Source: Clostridium sp. AM34-11AC
GTDB lineage: Bacteria; Bacillota; Clostridia; Lachnospirales; Lachnospiraceae
DNA: 64,000 nt
Direction of reading: 5' to 3'
Assembly (NCBI RefSeq): GCF_003435375.1
Contig: NZ_QWGL01000001.1
Location: 434,001-498,000 of the forward strand
Numbering within the stretch: position 1 is the first letter of the stretch; the number at the start of each line of letters is the position of its first letter. Shown piece by piece: positions 33,596 through 42,685 of the stretch. The notes under the pieces were generated by a model. It was given only the letters and a program-made list of their open reading frames with translations, did not search any database and was not told where the DNA came from. Both the position numbers and the translations under genes were made by a program.

Positions 33596-34621
33596 ATGTC
33601 CAAGAGAGTTATTACATTTGGTGAAATCATGCTCCGTCTCGCTCCGGAGGGATACTATCGTTTCGTTCAGGCTAACAACTTCGGCGCTACTTACGGCGGC
33701 GGCGAGGCTAACGTAGCTGTTTCCCTTGCAAACTACGGTTTTGACGCTGCATTCGTTACAAAGCTTCCGAAGCACGAGATCGGTCAGGCTGCTGTCAACG
33801 AGTTAAGAAGATACGGCGTTGATACTTCCACTATCACACGCGGCGGCGACCGTGTAGGTATCTACTTCCTCGAGAAGGGTGCTTCCCAGAGACCGTCCAA
33901 GGTTATCTATGACCGTGCACATTCCGCAATCTCCGAGGCTACACCGGAAGATTTCGACTGGGCTAAGATCTTCGAGGGCGCTGACTGGTTCCACTTCACA
34001 GGTATCACACCGGCATTAAACGATACTGTTGCTGCTATCTGCCTTGAAGCTTGTAAGAAAGCAAAAGAACTCGGCATCACTGTTTCCTGCGACTTAAACT
34101 ACAGAAACAAACTCTGGACAAAGGCAAAAGCAGGCGAGGTTATGGGTGAGCTCTGCAAATATGTTGATGTCTGCATCGCAAACGAAGAGGATGCTTCCGA
34201 TGTATTCGGTATCAAGGCTTCCAACACAGACGTTACAAAGGGTGCTGTAAACCACGAGGGTTACAAGGACGTTGCAAAACAGCTTGCTGACCGTTTCGGT
34301 TTCCAGAAGGTTGCTATCACACTTCGTGAGTCCATCTCCGCAAACGATAACAACTGGTCCGCTATGTTATACGATGGCAAGGACTACTACTTCAGCAAGA
34401 AGTACGCAATGCACATCGTTGACCGTGTAGGCGGCGGCGACAGCTTCGGCGGCGGACTGATCTACGCTTGCTTAAGCGACATGGATGCTCAGAGCATCAT
34501 CGAGTTCGCAGTAGCTGCTTCCTGCTTAAAGCACTCCATCGAAGGCGACATGAACATGGTTTCCGTAGACGAAGTTAAGAAATTAGCTGGCGGCGATGGA
34601 TCCGGACGTGTTCAGAGATAA
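33596..34621 (+). CDS. kdgK: PfkB-family sugar kinase, probable 2-keto-3-deoxygluconate kinase
   Basis: 341 residues, ribokinase fold. The N-terminal signature FGEIMLRLAPEGYYR with the glycine pair YGGGEANVAVSLANYGF, and the C-terminal PfkB signature DRVGGGDSFGGGL with the catalytic Asp, are present. The segment DLNYRNKLWT is common in KDG kinases. The neighbour is KDPG aldolase, so phosphorylation of 2-keto-3-deoxygluconate is the likely role; fructokinase is the main alternative. AAGGAG precedes the ATG. Codon use is biased to a few codons (GTT, GCT, GAC, CGT), as for a highly expressed gene. It ends in a very strong terminator. Confidence 0.87.
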   Translation: MSKRVITFGEIMLRLAPEGYYRFVQANNFGATYGGGEANVAVSLANYGFDAAFVTKLPKHEIGQAAVNELRRYGVDTSTITRGGDRVGIYFLEKGASQRPSKVIYDRAHSAISEATPEDFDWAKIFEGADWFHFTGITPALNDTVAAICLEACKKAKELGITVSCDLNYRNKLWTKAKAGEVMGELCKYVDVCIANEEDASDVFGIKASNTDVTKGAVNHEGYKDVAKQLADRFGFQKVAITLRESISANDNNWSAMLYDGKDYYFSKKYAMHIVDRVGGGDSFGGGLIYACLSDMDAQSIIEFAVAASCLKHSIEGDMNMVSVDEVKKLAGGDGSGRVQR

Positions 34622-34686
34622 TTGATCTCAATTTATATCGTTGCCCCATTTGCCAATAAGGGCAAATTTATTCCTCAATATATACC

Positions 34687-34735
34687 ATAAAACAAGGACC
34701 TCAGCGGCTGCCAATCGCTGAGGTCCTTGTTTTAT
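34687..34735. terminator. Bidirectional terminator after kdgK
   Basis: A perfect 20-bp stem: ATAAAACAAGGACCTCAGCG (34687-34706) with its complement at 34716-34735, 9-base loop. It serves kdgK and the convergent acetyltransferase gene. Confidence 0.92.
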
Positions 34736-34764
34736 GTACAAAATGTTGAGTTAAGTCTCTATTG

Positions 34765-35397
34765 TCAAATTTCTCTTACTAAACAATACTGCTTTAGTCC
34801 CATCCCCTTCTCGACAATCCCAAACACCTTAAATCCAAAATGCGCATAAAACGCCACATTCTTCTCATTATGTGTCTCCAGCGAGATCATCATCCGATGT
34901 TCCTCTGCATAGCGGATCGCGTCATCCATAAGCTTCTCCGCAACTCCGTGGTGCTGCACATTCGGGCTCACCGCGAGATAGATGATATGTAAACGGTTCT
35001 CCTGGTGGAGCTGGGCGGTCCAGTGGGAGTTTAAGTAATCACGTCCCCTGATAAAATTCCACAGCGTCTTTAAGCTCTTATCCTCCTTGATCAGATACTC
35101 ATCTGTCTTCAAGGATGCCCACGCCTCCGTCAGGTAAAAGCGGACCGGATCATACTCCTCCGCCTCATCGGAGACGACCAACAGTCCGTTTAACTCCGGG
35201 CTGTCCGCAAAAATCTCACATGTCTCATAAAATTCATTCAGATCACACTCAAAAAGCTCCGGCATCAGCCGTTTTCTCGTCTCGGCATCCGGGATCAGAG
35301 TCTCATAGAGCGGGTCCCTGGCAAAACATTCTACCAGCATCTTCTGGAGCCTGGGCAGATCTTCTCTCTGTACCCGGTACAATATCTGGCTGTCCAT
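34765..35397 (-). CDS. GNAT-family N-acetyltransferase
   Basis: 210 residues. The C-terminal half shows the acetyl-CoA fold: HIIYLAVSPNVQHHGVAEKLM (the pyrophosphate loop is H-H-G-V-A, a mild variant of Q/R-x-x-G-x-G/A), then MMISLETHNEKNVAFYAHFGF, typical of small-molecule acetyltransferases. The N-terminal half is a helical extension. The ATG at 35397 is 2 bases after the peptidase stop at 35400, so the two are translationally coupled. The substrate is not known; given the neighbouring peptidase, an amino acid or peptide amine is a guess. Confidence 0.85.
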   Translation of the reverse strand: MDSQILYRVQREDLPRLQKMLVECFARDPLYETLIPDAETRKRLMPELFECDLNEFYETCEIFADSPELNGLLVVSDEAEEYDPVRFYLTEAWASLKTDEYLIKEDKSLKTLWNFIRGRDYLNSHWTAQLHQENRLHIIYLAVSPNVQHHGVAEKLMDDAIRYAEEHRMMISLETHNEKNVAFYAHFGFKVFGIVEKGMGLKQYCLVREI

Positions 35398-35399
35398 AA

Positions 35400-37544
35400 C
35401 TAAAAATCCAACACCTCTTTCGCTTTTTTTAACCCCGCCGTCAACGTATCCACGGCCTGGGTCATATATCGTATATCATCGTCAAAGCAGACAAGCTGCT
35501 CTTCTTCCATTTTTCTGAGAGCGGCAAGTTCCTCCGACACGTCATTTCTGCCTTCCGCGATCTTCTTTTGGAGGCTCTTGACCTCCTTCGAGAGATCCAC
35601 ATGGTGGACGATCCGTCCGGCACCCCACTGTAATCGGTCACAGTCCTGGTTCAGGACATATTCCGTAAAGTAGTGGTACACTTCATCATCGAACTGGAAC
35701 GCGTACTGGTTGTTGTCCACCAGGTACAGGGCGTCCAGGGCCCCCTGCACATCCCTGTTCTCCAGGCTTCGGACCGCGTCGCAGATATGGCGCAGATTGC
35801 TCTGGGCGGCCTCGTGGGGGAACAGGACCTCATCGTGCCAGTTCAGGCGGACAAAATAGTCCTGGCATTTGCGGAATAAGTAAAGAAGCTGTTTCTGGAG
35901 CGCAGCGTTTCTATCATTCGCTTCTGTATCCGCTGCATTTTCGCCACGTTGAACAGTCGCACTTTCCGCTTCATCCGCCCCATCGGCCTCGGATTTTTCT
36001 TCTATATGAGATTCTTGACCACCTTTATGTATACAGCATGCAGCATCAGCATTCTTCACATCATTAATTTCTTTTACCTTCCGGTACACCTCATCCGCGA
36101 TCTTCTTCGCCTCAGCCGTCCGCTCCAGCAGAACCCGGATACTCTTCTCGTCCTCCCGTCCCGTAACCGGTCTGACGCTCTCCTGGAGCGCCTGGAGCGT
36201 TCTTCCAACATTCACCGGCGCAACTTTCACCCGGTCGAATGCCATGACAAGAAGTCCATACAGCTCATGGTGGAACCGGAACACATCCGCGTTGTAATAC
36301 TCGTCGTTGTCAAACTGGGAGTGATAATGGGTCTCCATAAACTCCGCGCTGCTAAATTCATTCACCATGGACGGAATTCCTGAGATCGCAACGGAGAAAT
36401 CATCTGACCACGTCTCGATCGGGCACTGGACCCCGAGACCTTCCGGGTAGACCTTTCTCGCGTCCACAGGAAACTCTTTCACAAATTCTGTCAGGAAGTC
36501 TTCATATTCGTAGGTGGACCGGATCGCGTCCCAGGGATTGTGGGCGTAGGCCGGGAGCTCGAAATTCAGGTCCGCGATGACCTTTCCCTGCCATTCCGGC
36601 CGAAGCTTAAATACCTGCTGCCATGCACCGGTAGACCAGTCATACTTGGAGTTCTCGATCCCCCATTCCTCCGCCGCCATACAGCAGAAAACGATGGTCT
36701 TCTCAGGTTTATATCCAATCTCTAAAAACGTCCTGGCGATCCCAAACATCAGCGCGATAGCGCAGTTATCATCCTGAAATCCATCAAAATAAGAGTCATA
36801 ATGGCCGCTGAGCAGGATCATGTCCTCCGACCTTCCGGGAATGGTTCCCCAGACATTATAGGATGGCATATTTTCCTTCACTACGGATTTCGCGTCAAAC
36901 TGTACCGTGATCCGCGGTGTCTCCTTTAATGCCGCTTTCAGGATCTCCGCATCCTTTCTCGACATGGAAAACGCCGGGGCGTCCTTCGGTCCTGCGATAT
37001 CCTGGGCATTTAACGCCTCACTGTCGATCTCCCCATAGCCGTTGTCCTGAACCGCGATCACCGCCGCCGCGCCCTTTAAGCGGGCCTGATATACCGGATA
37101 GTTGATCCACCACTCATCTCGCTGATTGATATCCACCATCACAAGGCATCCTGTCACATCCACGCCGTCATAGTCCGCTTCCTTTCCGCGTCCGGCGTAG
37201 ACAAGTGGATACTCTTTCCAGCCATCCGTCACAAACTCTGTCTGGTAAGCGCCGAGCTGGATTTCATGTTTTTCTCCGTCTCGGTCCGTAAACCGCATGA
37301 CCGCCTTCTCAAACTCCCAGGAATCCAGACAGATCTCATCTTTATGGATATCAGAGAGCCCGATCCGCTCCATCTCCGCCTTCAGGAATTCCCCGGTATC
37401 AAATTCCGCCTTCGATCCCGCTGTGCGGTAGCCAAGGACCGGATTGCTCTTAAATTCCTCCATCTTCTTTGCGAGGCGGTAGGAATATCCGATATCCACT
37501 GCCTTTAAATATGTTTCTTCGATCTTCCTTCTGTCACTCTCCAA
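35400..37544 (-). CDS. M28-family metallopeptidase with PA domain, TTG start
   Basis: About 714 residues, no signal peptide, so probably cytoplasmic. A PA-like insert (about 115-235) precedes the M28 zinc domain: LLSGHYDSYFDG, DDNCAIALMFG (bridging Asp), CCMAAEEWGIENS (general-base Glu) and VIADLNFE; a later HYHSQFD supplies the last His. A hydrophilic Asp/Glu/Ala linker (about 535-575) leads to a helical C-terminal domain. The frame is open to an ATG at 37661, but that codon lacks a ribosome site. AAGGAGG at 37554-37560 stands 9 bases before a TTG at 37544, which gives MESDRRKIEETYLK. Aminopeptidase or dipeptidase activity is inferred. Confidence 0.85.
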   Translation of the reverse strand: MESDRRKIEETYLKAVDIGYSYRLAKKMEEFKSNPVLGYRTAGSKAEFDTGEFLKAEMERIGLSDIHKDEICLDSWEFEKAVMRFTDRDGEKHEIQLGAYQTEFVTDGWKEYPLVYAGRGKEADYDGVDVTGCLVMVDINQRDEWWINYPVYQARLKGAAAVIAVQDNGYGEIDSEALNAQDIAGPKDAPAFSMSRKDAEILKAALKETPRITVQFDAKSVVKENMPSYNVWGTIPGRSEDMILLSGHYDSYFDGFQDDNCAIALMFGIARTFLEIGYKPEKTIVFCCMAAEEWGIENSKYDWSTGAWQQVFKLRPEWQGKVIADLNFELPAYAHNPWDAIRSTYEYEDFLTEFVKEFPVDARKVYPEGLGVQCPIETWSDDFSVAISGIPSMVNEFSSAEFMETHYHSQFDNDEYYNADVFRFHHELYGLLVMAFDRVKVAPVNVGRTLQALQESVRPVTGREDEKSIRVLLERTAEAKKIADEVYRKVKEINDVKNADAACCIHKGGQESHIEEKSEADGADEAESATVQRGENAADTEANDRNAALQKQLLYLFRKCQDYFVRLNWHDEVLFPHEAAQSNLRHICDAVRSLENRDVQGALDALYLVDNNQYAFQFDDEVYHYFTEYVLNQDCDRLQWGAGRIVHHVDLSKEVKSLQKKIAEGRNDVSEELAALRKMEEEQLVCFDDDIRYMTQAVDTLTAGLKKAKEVLDF

Positions 37545-37669
37545 AGCTGTCAACCTCCTTATCCCACGTCTGCAGGCCTGCTCCCTGAGACCGGGAAGTA
37601 TTACAAACTCCGCCGTATCCTGCTCACTGTTTTCCGTGATGCGGACACGCCGGAGTTTCATGATTTTTT

Positions 37670-38545
37670 TTAATTCTCGGTCTTATTCTCGGTTTCGTTC
37701 TCTCCCTCAGCGCCTGCTCTCTCATGAGTCGCGTTGACCTCGACCTGAGTTGCCTGAACTGCCGCCTGGGCATCCGCATGTGCTGCAGCTTCCGGGTTCG
37801 GAACAGTACGCTTTGTGATCGGCATCTGGAGATTAACGCCAAATGGGTTTACAACCACTCCCTTTGCCTCTTTTACGAGGATGCTCGGGATCTTATCTGC
37901 GGTTACCGCGATCGCCTTGAACTGGTTCTTCGAGTTAAATTTTCCGAACTCAATGATGTCCGTAAAGATCGGCTGGTACGCATCACCGTTTTTCTGTTTT
38001 AATAACGGAACGCCCGCACCTTCCTGAAATGCGGTGATGTATGTTCCGCGGGTAAAGTCTGCAAGGATCTCCTCCTGCATCTCCTTTAACTCATCCGGCA
38101 TCTTCTCGAATTTCTGTCTGCGGAGCTCCTGCATGAAGTACAGGGCTGTCAGGTGAAGACTCGGGTTCTCGATCCATGTCTTCTTCTCATCTTCCGGCGC
38201 GTCCGGCTTATTCTGGCCCGGACGGCTTACAAGCTCCGGAAGCTGGATCCGGCACTCGCTCTCCATATACTGGTCGACCATCAGGCAGTTTACACCCATG
38301 GTGTAGAGATTTCCATAGAAGTGAAGCATCTGGTTCGCGTCCACCTTCGCGATCTGTACCGGGATCTTCTCCTCGATAAGGCGCTTACCTTCGCGTCTGA
38401 TATCTTCCTCGTTAAAGTAGATCATAACCTCGTCATCGAATGTCTCTTTGTCACATACCACATACGGCATTTTTGTGCACAGAGACATGATAACATAGAT
38501 CTCCTTTGCGTTTCTTAACTGATTTAAAACCTGCTGTTTATCCAT
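37670..38545 (-). CDS. SseB-family protein
   Basis: 291 residues from the ATG at 38545 (AAAGGGA upstream); an ATG at 38569 lacks a site. The first ~130 residues carry an SseB N-terminal-like domain (LNQLRNAKEIYVIMSLCTKM… VMIYFNEEDIRREG), and about 150-255 form a second, related domain ending in ILVKEAKGVVVNPFGVNL. The C-terminus is a Glu/Asn/Ala-rich disordered tail. SseB-type proteins in Firmicutes are of unknown function, described as stress or secretion-related in Salmonella by name only. It lies between the M28 peptidase and the L,D-transpeptidase on the same strand. Confidence 0.8.
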   Translation of the reverse strand: MDKQQVLNQLRNAKEIYVIMSLCTKMPYVVCDKETFDDEVMIYFNEEDIRREGKRLIEEKIPVQIAKVDANQMLHFYGNLYTMGVNCLMVDQYMESECRIQLPELVSRPGQNKPDAPEDEKKTWIENPSLHLTALYFMQELRRQKFEKMPDELKEMQEEILADFTRGTYITAFQEGAGVPLLKQKNGDAYQPIFTDIIEFGKFNSKNQFKAIAVTADKIPSILVKEAKGVVVNPFGVNLQMPITKRTVPNPEAAAHADAQAAVQATQVEVNATHERAGAEGENETENKTEN

Positions 38546-38698
38546 TTTTCTTTCCCTTTCGGTATTCATGCTGCGGCTTTTATCACCTTTTCCGGTGCAT
38601 ATGTCCCTCTGATGAATATTCTTTCCATAATTATTTTTCGTAAATGCGCAGCCATACTGAACAGTTACTTTTCATCCTTTTTGAGATCCGTCCCCGCT

Positions 38699-40078
38699 TT
38701 AATTGCAGCAGATGATCGGAATTCCCTTATATGCGTTCTCATACACCTGTGCTGCTACCTTCGGCGGCAGGTTGATGCATCCGTGGGAACCGTTTGTCTG
38801 GTAGATCGTTCCGCCGAACTTGCTTCTCCAGTCCGCGTCATGAAGTCCGATCCCACCGTTGAACGGCATCCAGTATTTTACAGGAGTCGCATAATCTTCT
38901 CCCTTTAATACACGGTCTTTTTGTTTATAATACAGCTCAAAGAGTCCCGGAGGTGTCGTGTAGTTCTTTGACACGTTTCCGGATACGAACGGGCTGTCGA
39001 TGATCACTTTTCCATCTTTATAGAAATAGAGATGCTGTGTGGCAAGATCCACCTCGATATAAGTCTGTCCGAAATCATAACCATCGTGGGTCGCGCCGCG
39101 GCTCTCGTAGATCGGCTCGCGCTCCGTTGTCTGGCACGCTTTTACTGCCTCCACGAGGGCGTCTGTCTCGGCTGTCTGGTTGATCTTCCAGCCATATTTT
39201 CCGTATACAACAACATCCCGGCCGGATGTCGTCTTATACTTATGGTTTCCGTAAGTGTCATACTTATCCGCTAAAGACTTCACATATGCTACTGCCTTGT
39301 CACGGTCTACCTGGATCTCGGTGCCGTTCGTCCCGGTCACCCATTTTGCCAGTTCCAGACCATCCAGGGTTTCTCTGCTGGATCCAAACACATATGTAAT
39401 CTGGATATCCTTGTATGCGTTTAATGTTGTGCAGAGCTGTACCAGGTTCGCGTCATCAGATTTTACGGTGATCTTTTTATAGCAATCCTCGTCTGCAAGC
39501 CGGATCTGTTTTTTCTGGCTTAAAAGTGCTGATTTAACGGCAGCCTTCATTTTATCCATATCCAGCTCATTTCCCTGCACCTCCGGGATGATCGTAAAAG
39601 GCTTTCCCTCTTCGAAAGCAGAGATACAGGCATCGGAGGTCGGTGTGGCCGCCGTCACACAGTGCAGGTTCGCAAGCGCCGCGGCAAGCTTCTCATCATC
39701 GAGCGTTGCCGCCACTGTCACAGTATAGGACTGGTCAGAGCCGGGCCCCGTCTTTCTTCCTGTGTCATTCTGCTCCTTTAAAATATCATCGACACTGCCG
39801 GTAACGTTTAAGTGGTAACCGACATCGGTTCCCTTTAAGACTTCCAGGTTGCCGTCCGCGTCCTGTATTTTAATCTCGTAGTGTTCGTTGAAATAACCTT
39901 CCAGATATCCTTTCGCCTGCTGTGCCGTCTGCTTGGAGACATCCACCGCATTGATCGTAGTGCCGCGTACAAATTTTGCCGTATCGCTATCTGCCGCTGC
40001 CATCGCAGGAAACGCTGTTCCCACCACCAGCATGCCGATCACAGCGCCTGTCGGAAGAAGCATTCTTAATTTTTTCAT
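38699..40078 (-). CDS. L,D-transpeptidase (YkuD) with peptidoglycan-binding domains
   Basis: 459 residues, secreted or membrane-held. The N-terminal signal (MKKLRMLLPTGAVIGMLVVG… PAMAA) is followed by two putative PG_binding_4 modules (about 40-140 and 150-300), then the YkuD catalytic domain with YIEVDLATQHLYFYKDGKV, TPPGLFELYYKQ, GIGLHDA and the active site GSHGCINLPP near residue 430. These enzymes make 3-3 cross-links or attach proteins to peptidoglycan and resist most beta-lactams. The catalytic His and Cys are intact. A consensus promoter lies 180 bases upstream. Confidence 0.92.
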   Translation of the reverse strand: MKKLRMLLPTGAVIGMLVVGTAFPAMAAADSDTAKFVRGTTINAVDVSKQTAQQAKGYLEGYFNEHYEIKIQDADGNLEVLKGTDVGYHLNVTGSVDDILKEQNDTGRKTGPGSDQSYTVTVAATLDDEKLAAALANLHCVTAATPTSDACISAFEEGKPFTIIPEVQGNELDMDKMKAAVKSALLSQKKQIRLADEDCYKKITVKSDDANLVQLCTTLNAYKDIQITYVFGSSRETLDGLELAKWVTGTNGTEIQVDRDKAVAYVKSLADKYDTYGNHKYKTTSGRDVVVYGKYGWKINQTAETDALVEAVKACQTTEREPIYESRGATHDGYDFGQTYIEVDLATQHLYFYKDGKVIIDSPFVSGNVSKNYTTPPGLFELYYKQKDRVLKGEDYATPVKYWMPFNGGIGLHDADWRSKFGGTIYQTNGSHGCINLPPKVAAQVYENAYKGIPIICCN

Positions 40079-40255
40079 GATTCCATCCTGCCTTTTTTAT
40101 TTTCAGTTACCGGATTGCTCTCTTCTTGTTCGCCTCCGGCGCCCAAGAAGCTCCGGGCGTTGCCCTTATACCGCTTTTCATTCAAAAGCGTTTATGCAGG
40201 CAAGCTTGCAGCACGCTTTCGACTGCAGATCGGAACAATCCAACTGTCATTCTCT

Positions 40256-40284
40256 ATTTTATCCAACGCACTACATAGTGTCAA
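40256..40284 (-). promoter_or_regulatory. Promoter of the L,D-transpeptidase gene
   Basis: On the minus strand TTGACA (40284-40279), 17 bases, TAAAAT (40261-40256). The intervening leader of about 180 bases has a weak AAAAGCG/CGCTTTT hairpin and nothing else recognisable. Confidence 0.8.
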
Positions 40285-40420
40285 GGTGATTATTTCTTGC
40301 TTTTTCCTTGATTTTCTGCGGCAAATGTGCGGCTTTTCATAAAAAGTGTCACCATGCAGATCGGTCGATCAAAAACGGCAGAACCTGCCGCCAGCTGCTG
40401 CATTCGGACACATGACAAGC

Positions 40421-40469
40421 AAAAAACGACACACACCCGCCATTTACCTGACAGGCCTGTGCCGTTTTC
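40421..40469 (-). terminator. Terminator of the M20 peptidase gene
   Basis: On the minus strand AAAACGGCACA pairs with TGTGTCGTTTT (one G-U pair), followed by more T, 25 bases after the stop codon. Confidence 0.75.
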
Positions 40470-40494
40470 ATGCTAAGCTTTCATTTTTATCCTG

Positions 40495-41745
40495 CTATTT
40501 CTCGATAATGCTCTCTACATCATCCATGCCCGCGCAGAGCAGCGCAAGCAGCAATGTCTGCTGGCAGCCCTTATATGCGCCCTCGACCTTAAACTGCTCG
40601 GAAAGCATATGCGCGTGGATATCATAATCCGCGCCCATGCCGAGGCACACTGCCGGGAGTCCTGCTTCGAGAGCACGGTTGCAGTTTGTGGAACCACCAT
40701 TTCCAAGCTTCGGCTCCTCGCATCCAAGATACTCTGCCGCCGCCATGGCGCCCTCTACGATCGGCGCATGGGCATCCTGATGGCCGGCATTGACATCACA
40801 GATATGTTTTACATCGTATGTGATCGTATCCATGCCCCAGCGCTCTGTCTCCTCCCTGCATGCCTCATCGATGGCATCGAAGATCTTCTTACGGAGCTTC
40901 TCAAGCTCTTCCTGAGAGTTCGAACGGAAGTTGAAGCGGATCTGTGCCACCGGAACGATCGCATGGACAGCCTCGAAGCTTCCCGCCTGCATGGTGGTCA
41001 CCGCAAATGTAGTCATCGGCTCCTTCGGAACCTGGATCTCGGAGATCTTCGCGATTGCACGTCCTGCCGCATGGATCGGGTTTGCTACCTTCGCGAAAGC
41101 TCCGCAGGCATGTCCGCCGATGCCGTGGAAGTTGATCTCGTATGTCTGGATTCCGGTCGCCTCATAGGTGATCTCCTGAAATCCCGGGCCGTCAACGGAA
41201 ATGCTGGCATCCAGCTCCGGATGGTGGTTTACATAATACTGCATTCCTTTTAACGCACCGGTTCCTTCCTCCTGAACCGTTCCGACAAACTGAATATCGC
41301 CCTTTGTCTCAATTCCTGCCGCATTTAAAGCGCGGATCGTAGACAGGACGGTCGCACATCCTCTCGTATCGTCCACGATTCCCGGGCATTTGATAAAGCC
41401 GTCCTCACGGACGATCTCAAGCTTTGTATCAAGCGGAAATACTGTGTCCATATGACCCTCTACAAGAACCGTCTTTCCGCCGCCGGTACCTTTTCGGATG
41501 CCGACGCAGTTGCCGTACTCGTCGATATGGCAGTCTGTAAGTCCCTCCTCCTTAAACATCTCAAGAAGTCTCGCTGCTTTTTTCTGCTCATGGTTCGTCG
41601 GTGCCGGGATCAGGGTAAGCTCGATCTGTCTGTCGATGATCTCGTTCTGGTCATCTTCCATAAACTGAAGAGCTTTCTGAACCTTTGCATCCTTTGTCAG
41701 TGTGTCGAATTTCTTCTGAATCTTCTCGGAAACCTTATATTCCAT
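40495..41745 (-). CDS. M20-family metallopeptidase (peptidase T / YgeY-like)
   Basis: 416 residues, cytoplasmic, two-zinc. Motifs: VEGHMDTVFP (His and Asp ligands), PGIVDDTRGCA (bridging Asp), VQEEGTGALKG (catalytic Glu-Glu), SVDGPGFQ and a late ADYDIHAHMLSE (His). The dimerisation domain begins NFHGIGGHACGAF. The family includes aminoacyl-dipeptidases, tripeptidases and N-acyl-amino-acid hydrolases; which applies is not clear. Upstream, a palindrome sits between the presumed -35 and -10 elements. The next gene upstream is a nitroreductase, separated by 200 bases. Confidence 0.88.
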   Translation of the reverse strand: MEYKVSEKIQKKFDTLTKDAKVQKALQFMEDDQNEIIDRQIELTLIPAPTNHEQKKAARLLEMFKEEGLTDCHIDEYGNCVGIRKGTGGGKTVLVEGHMDTVFPLDTKLEIVREDGFIKCPGIVDDTRGCATVLSTIRALNAAGIETKGDIQFVGTVQEEGTGALKGMQYYVNHHPELDASISVDGPGFQEITYEATGIQTYEINFHGIGGHACGAFAKVANPIHAAGRAIAKISEIQVPKEPMTTFAVTTMQAGSFEAVHAIVPVAQIRFNFRSNSQEELEKLRKKIFDAIDEACREETERWGMDTITYDVKHICDVNAGHQDAHAPIVEGAMAAAEYLGCEEPKLGNGGSTNCNRALEAGLPAVCLGMGADYDIHAHMLSEQFKVEGAYKGCQQTLLLALLCAGMDDVESIIEK

Positions 41746-41812
41746 CTGTCATTCCTCCGTTTTTCAATACTGAGTAACAGAAGCGGTCATCTCAGGCTGC
41801 CTCCTGTCCGAT

Positions 41813-41839
41813 ATTTTACCACAAAAAAGTTTTTTTGTG
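41813..41839 (-). promoter_or_regulatory. Candidate promoter/operator of the M20 peptidase gene
   Basis: On the minus strand TAAAAT (41818-41813) is preceded by the palindrome CACAAAAAAA CTTTTTTGTG (41839-41820), which occupies the spacer. A weak TACACA is 17 bases upstream of the -10. A repressor, or a MerR-type activator acting within the spacer, would fit. Confidence 0.35.
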
Positions 41840-41947
41840 TATTTTTTATACGAACAAAAGTTTTTATGTCGCGAACACTCTCAAAAAAGAAGAGACCTGC
41901 CCGTGGCTTTCTTCCACTTTGGCAGGTCTGAATCTATGTATATGCTT

Positions 41948-42460
41948 TTACAGACGGATCACCATCTCATCTAACGGCATTCTGTCGGTGTGAAGTCTTG
42001 ACGGATGCGCCGTCTCTGCCGGATATCCGAGCGGAAGCATCGCAGTCGCAACAAGTCCCTTCATCTCCGGGAACAGCTCATGAAGCTTCTCCTGGCTGAA
42101 CATGCCGACATAGCAGGTTCCGAGACCGAGATCTGCCGCCTGAAGCATCATCTGTATCGCCGCGATCGTCGCATCGATCTCCCCGTGGTTCTTCATATCT
42201 CCCTCGCGGTTCCAGGCCTTCGCCGGATCATACGCGACAACAAGGATCACCGGTGCATGGAACTTGCATGCGGTGCACTCCTCTGCTTTCTCCAATGCCT
42301 CTCTGCTCTGCATCACAAGAATGCGCTGCGGCTGGAGATTGTGAGCCGTCGGTGCATTGTGACCTGCCTCCAGCACCTTTTCCAGCTTTTCTGCCTCCAC
42401 CGGGCGATCTGCATATTTTCTAAGAGAATATCTTTCTGCGCATAATTTTTCGAAATCCAT
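41948..42460 (-). CDS. Nitroreductase-family flavoprotein
   Basis: 170 residues, compact FMN-dependent oxidoreductase. FMN-phosphate arginine region at the start (AERYSLRKYADRPVE), then AGHNAPTAHNLQPQRILV, a catalytic-pocket stretch IDATIAAIQMMLQAADLGLGTCYVGMF, and MLPLGYPAETAHP. Such proteins reduce nitro groups, quinones or flavins. AGGAGG is 5 bases before the ATG. The start sits inside the truncated antiporter frame, so a deletion apparently joined this gene to the ABC operon. A paralogous nitroreductase is at 54840. Confidence 0.88.
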   Translation of the reverse strand: MDFEKLCAERYSLRKYADRPVEAEKLEKVLEAGHNAPTAHNLQPQRILVMQSREALEKAEECTACKFHAPVILVVAYDPAKAWNREGDMKNHGEIDATIAAIQMMLQAADLGLGTCYVGMFSQEKLHELFPEMKGLVATAMLPLGYPAETAHPSRLHTDRMPLDEMVIRL

Positions 42461-42683
42461 AATTGCCTCCTGTTTTGCGGTATTTCAATAAAATAATAAT
42501 AAGAGCCATCTGCCGGAGTTCCGATGAGATCGACAGGATCTTGTCATCCAGAAGACCTAAAACATGCGGTCCCAGAATAATTCCCGTGAACAGCATACCA
42601 ATAATACGCGGCAGCCGCAGCCTCCCGCAGATTGCTGCGGCGGAAAGTCCCACTAAAAATATTAACCCAAGAGAGGTCAACAT
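42420..42683 (-). pseudogene. N-terminal fragment of a cation:proton antiporter
   Basis: The ATG at 42683 begins 2 bases after the ABC ATPase stop, so it was translationally coupled to that operon. Residues 1-66 read as the first two helices of a CPA-type Na+/H+ or K+/H+ antiporter: MLTSLGLIFLVGLSAAAICG, LPRIIGMLFTGIILGPHVLG, then LRQMALIIILLK. Full-length relatives have about 380-400 residues. After IIILLK the sequence changes abruptly to unrelated residues that run through the nitroreductase ribosome site and start. This is a clean truncation, probably by deletion. Confidence 0.7.
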
Positions 42684-42685
42684 AA

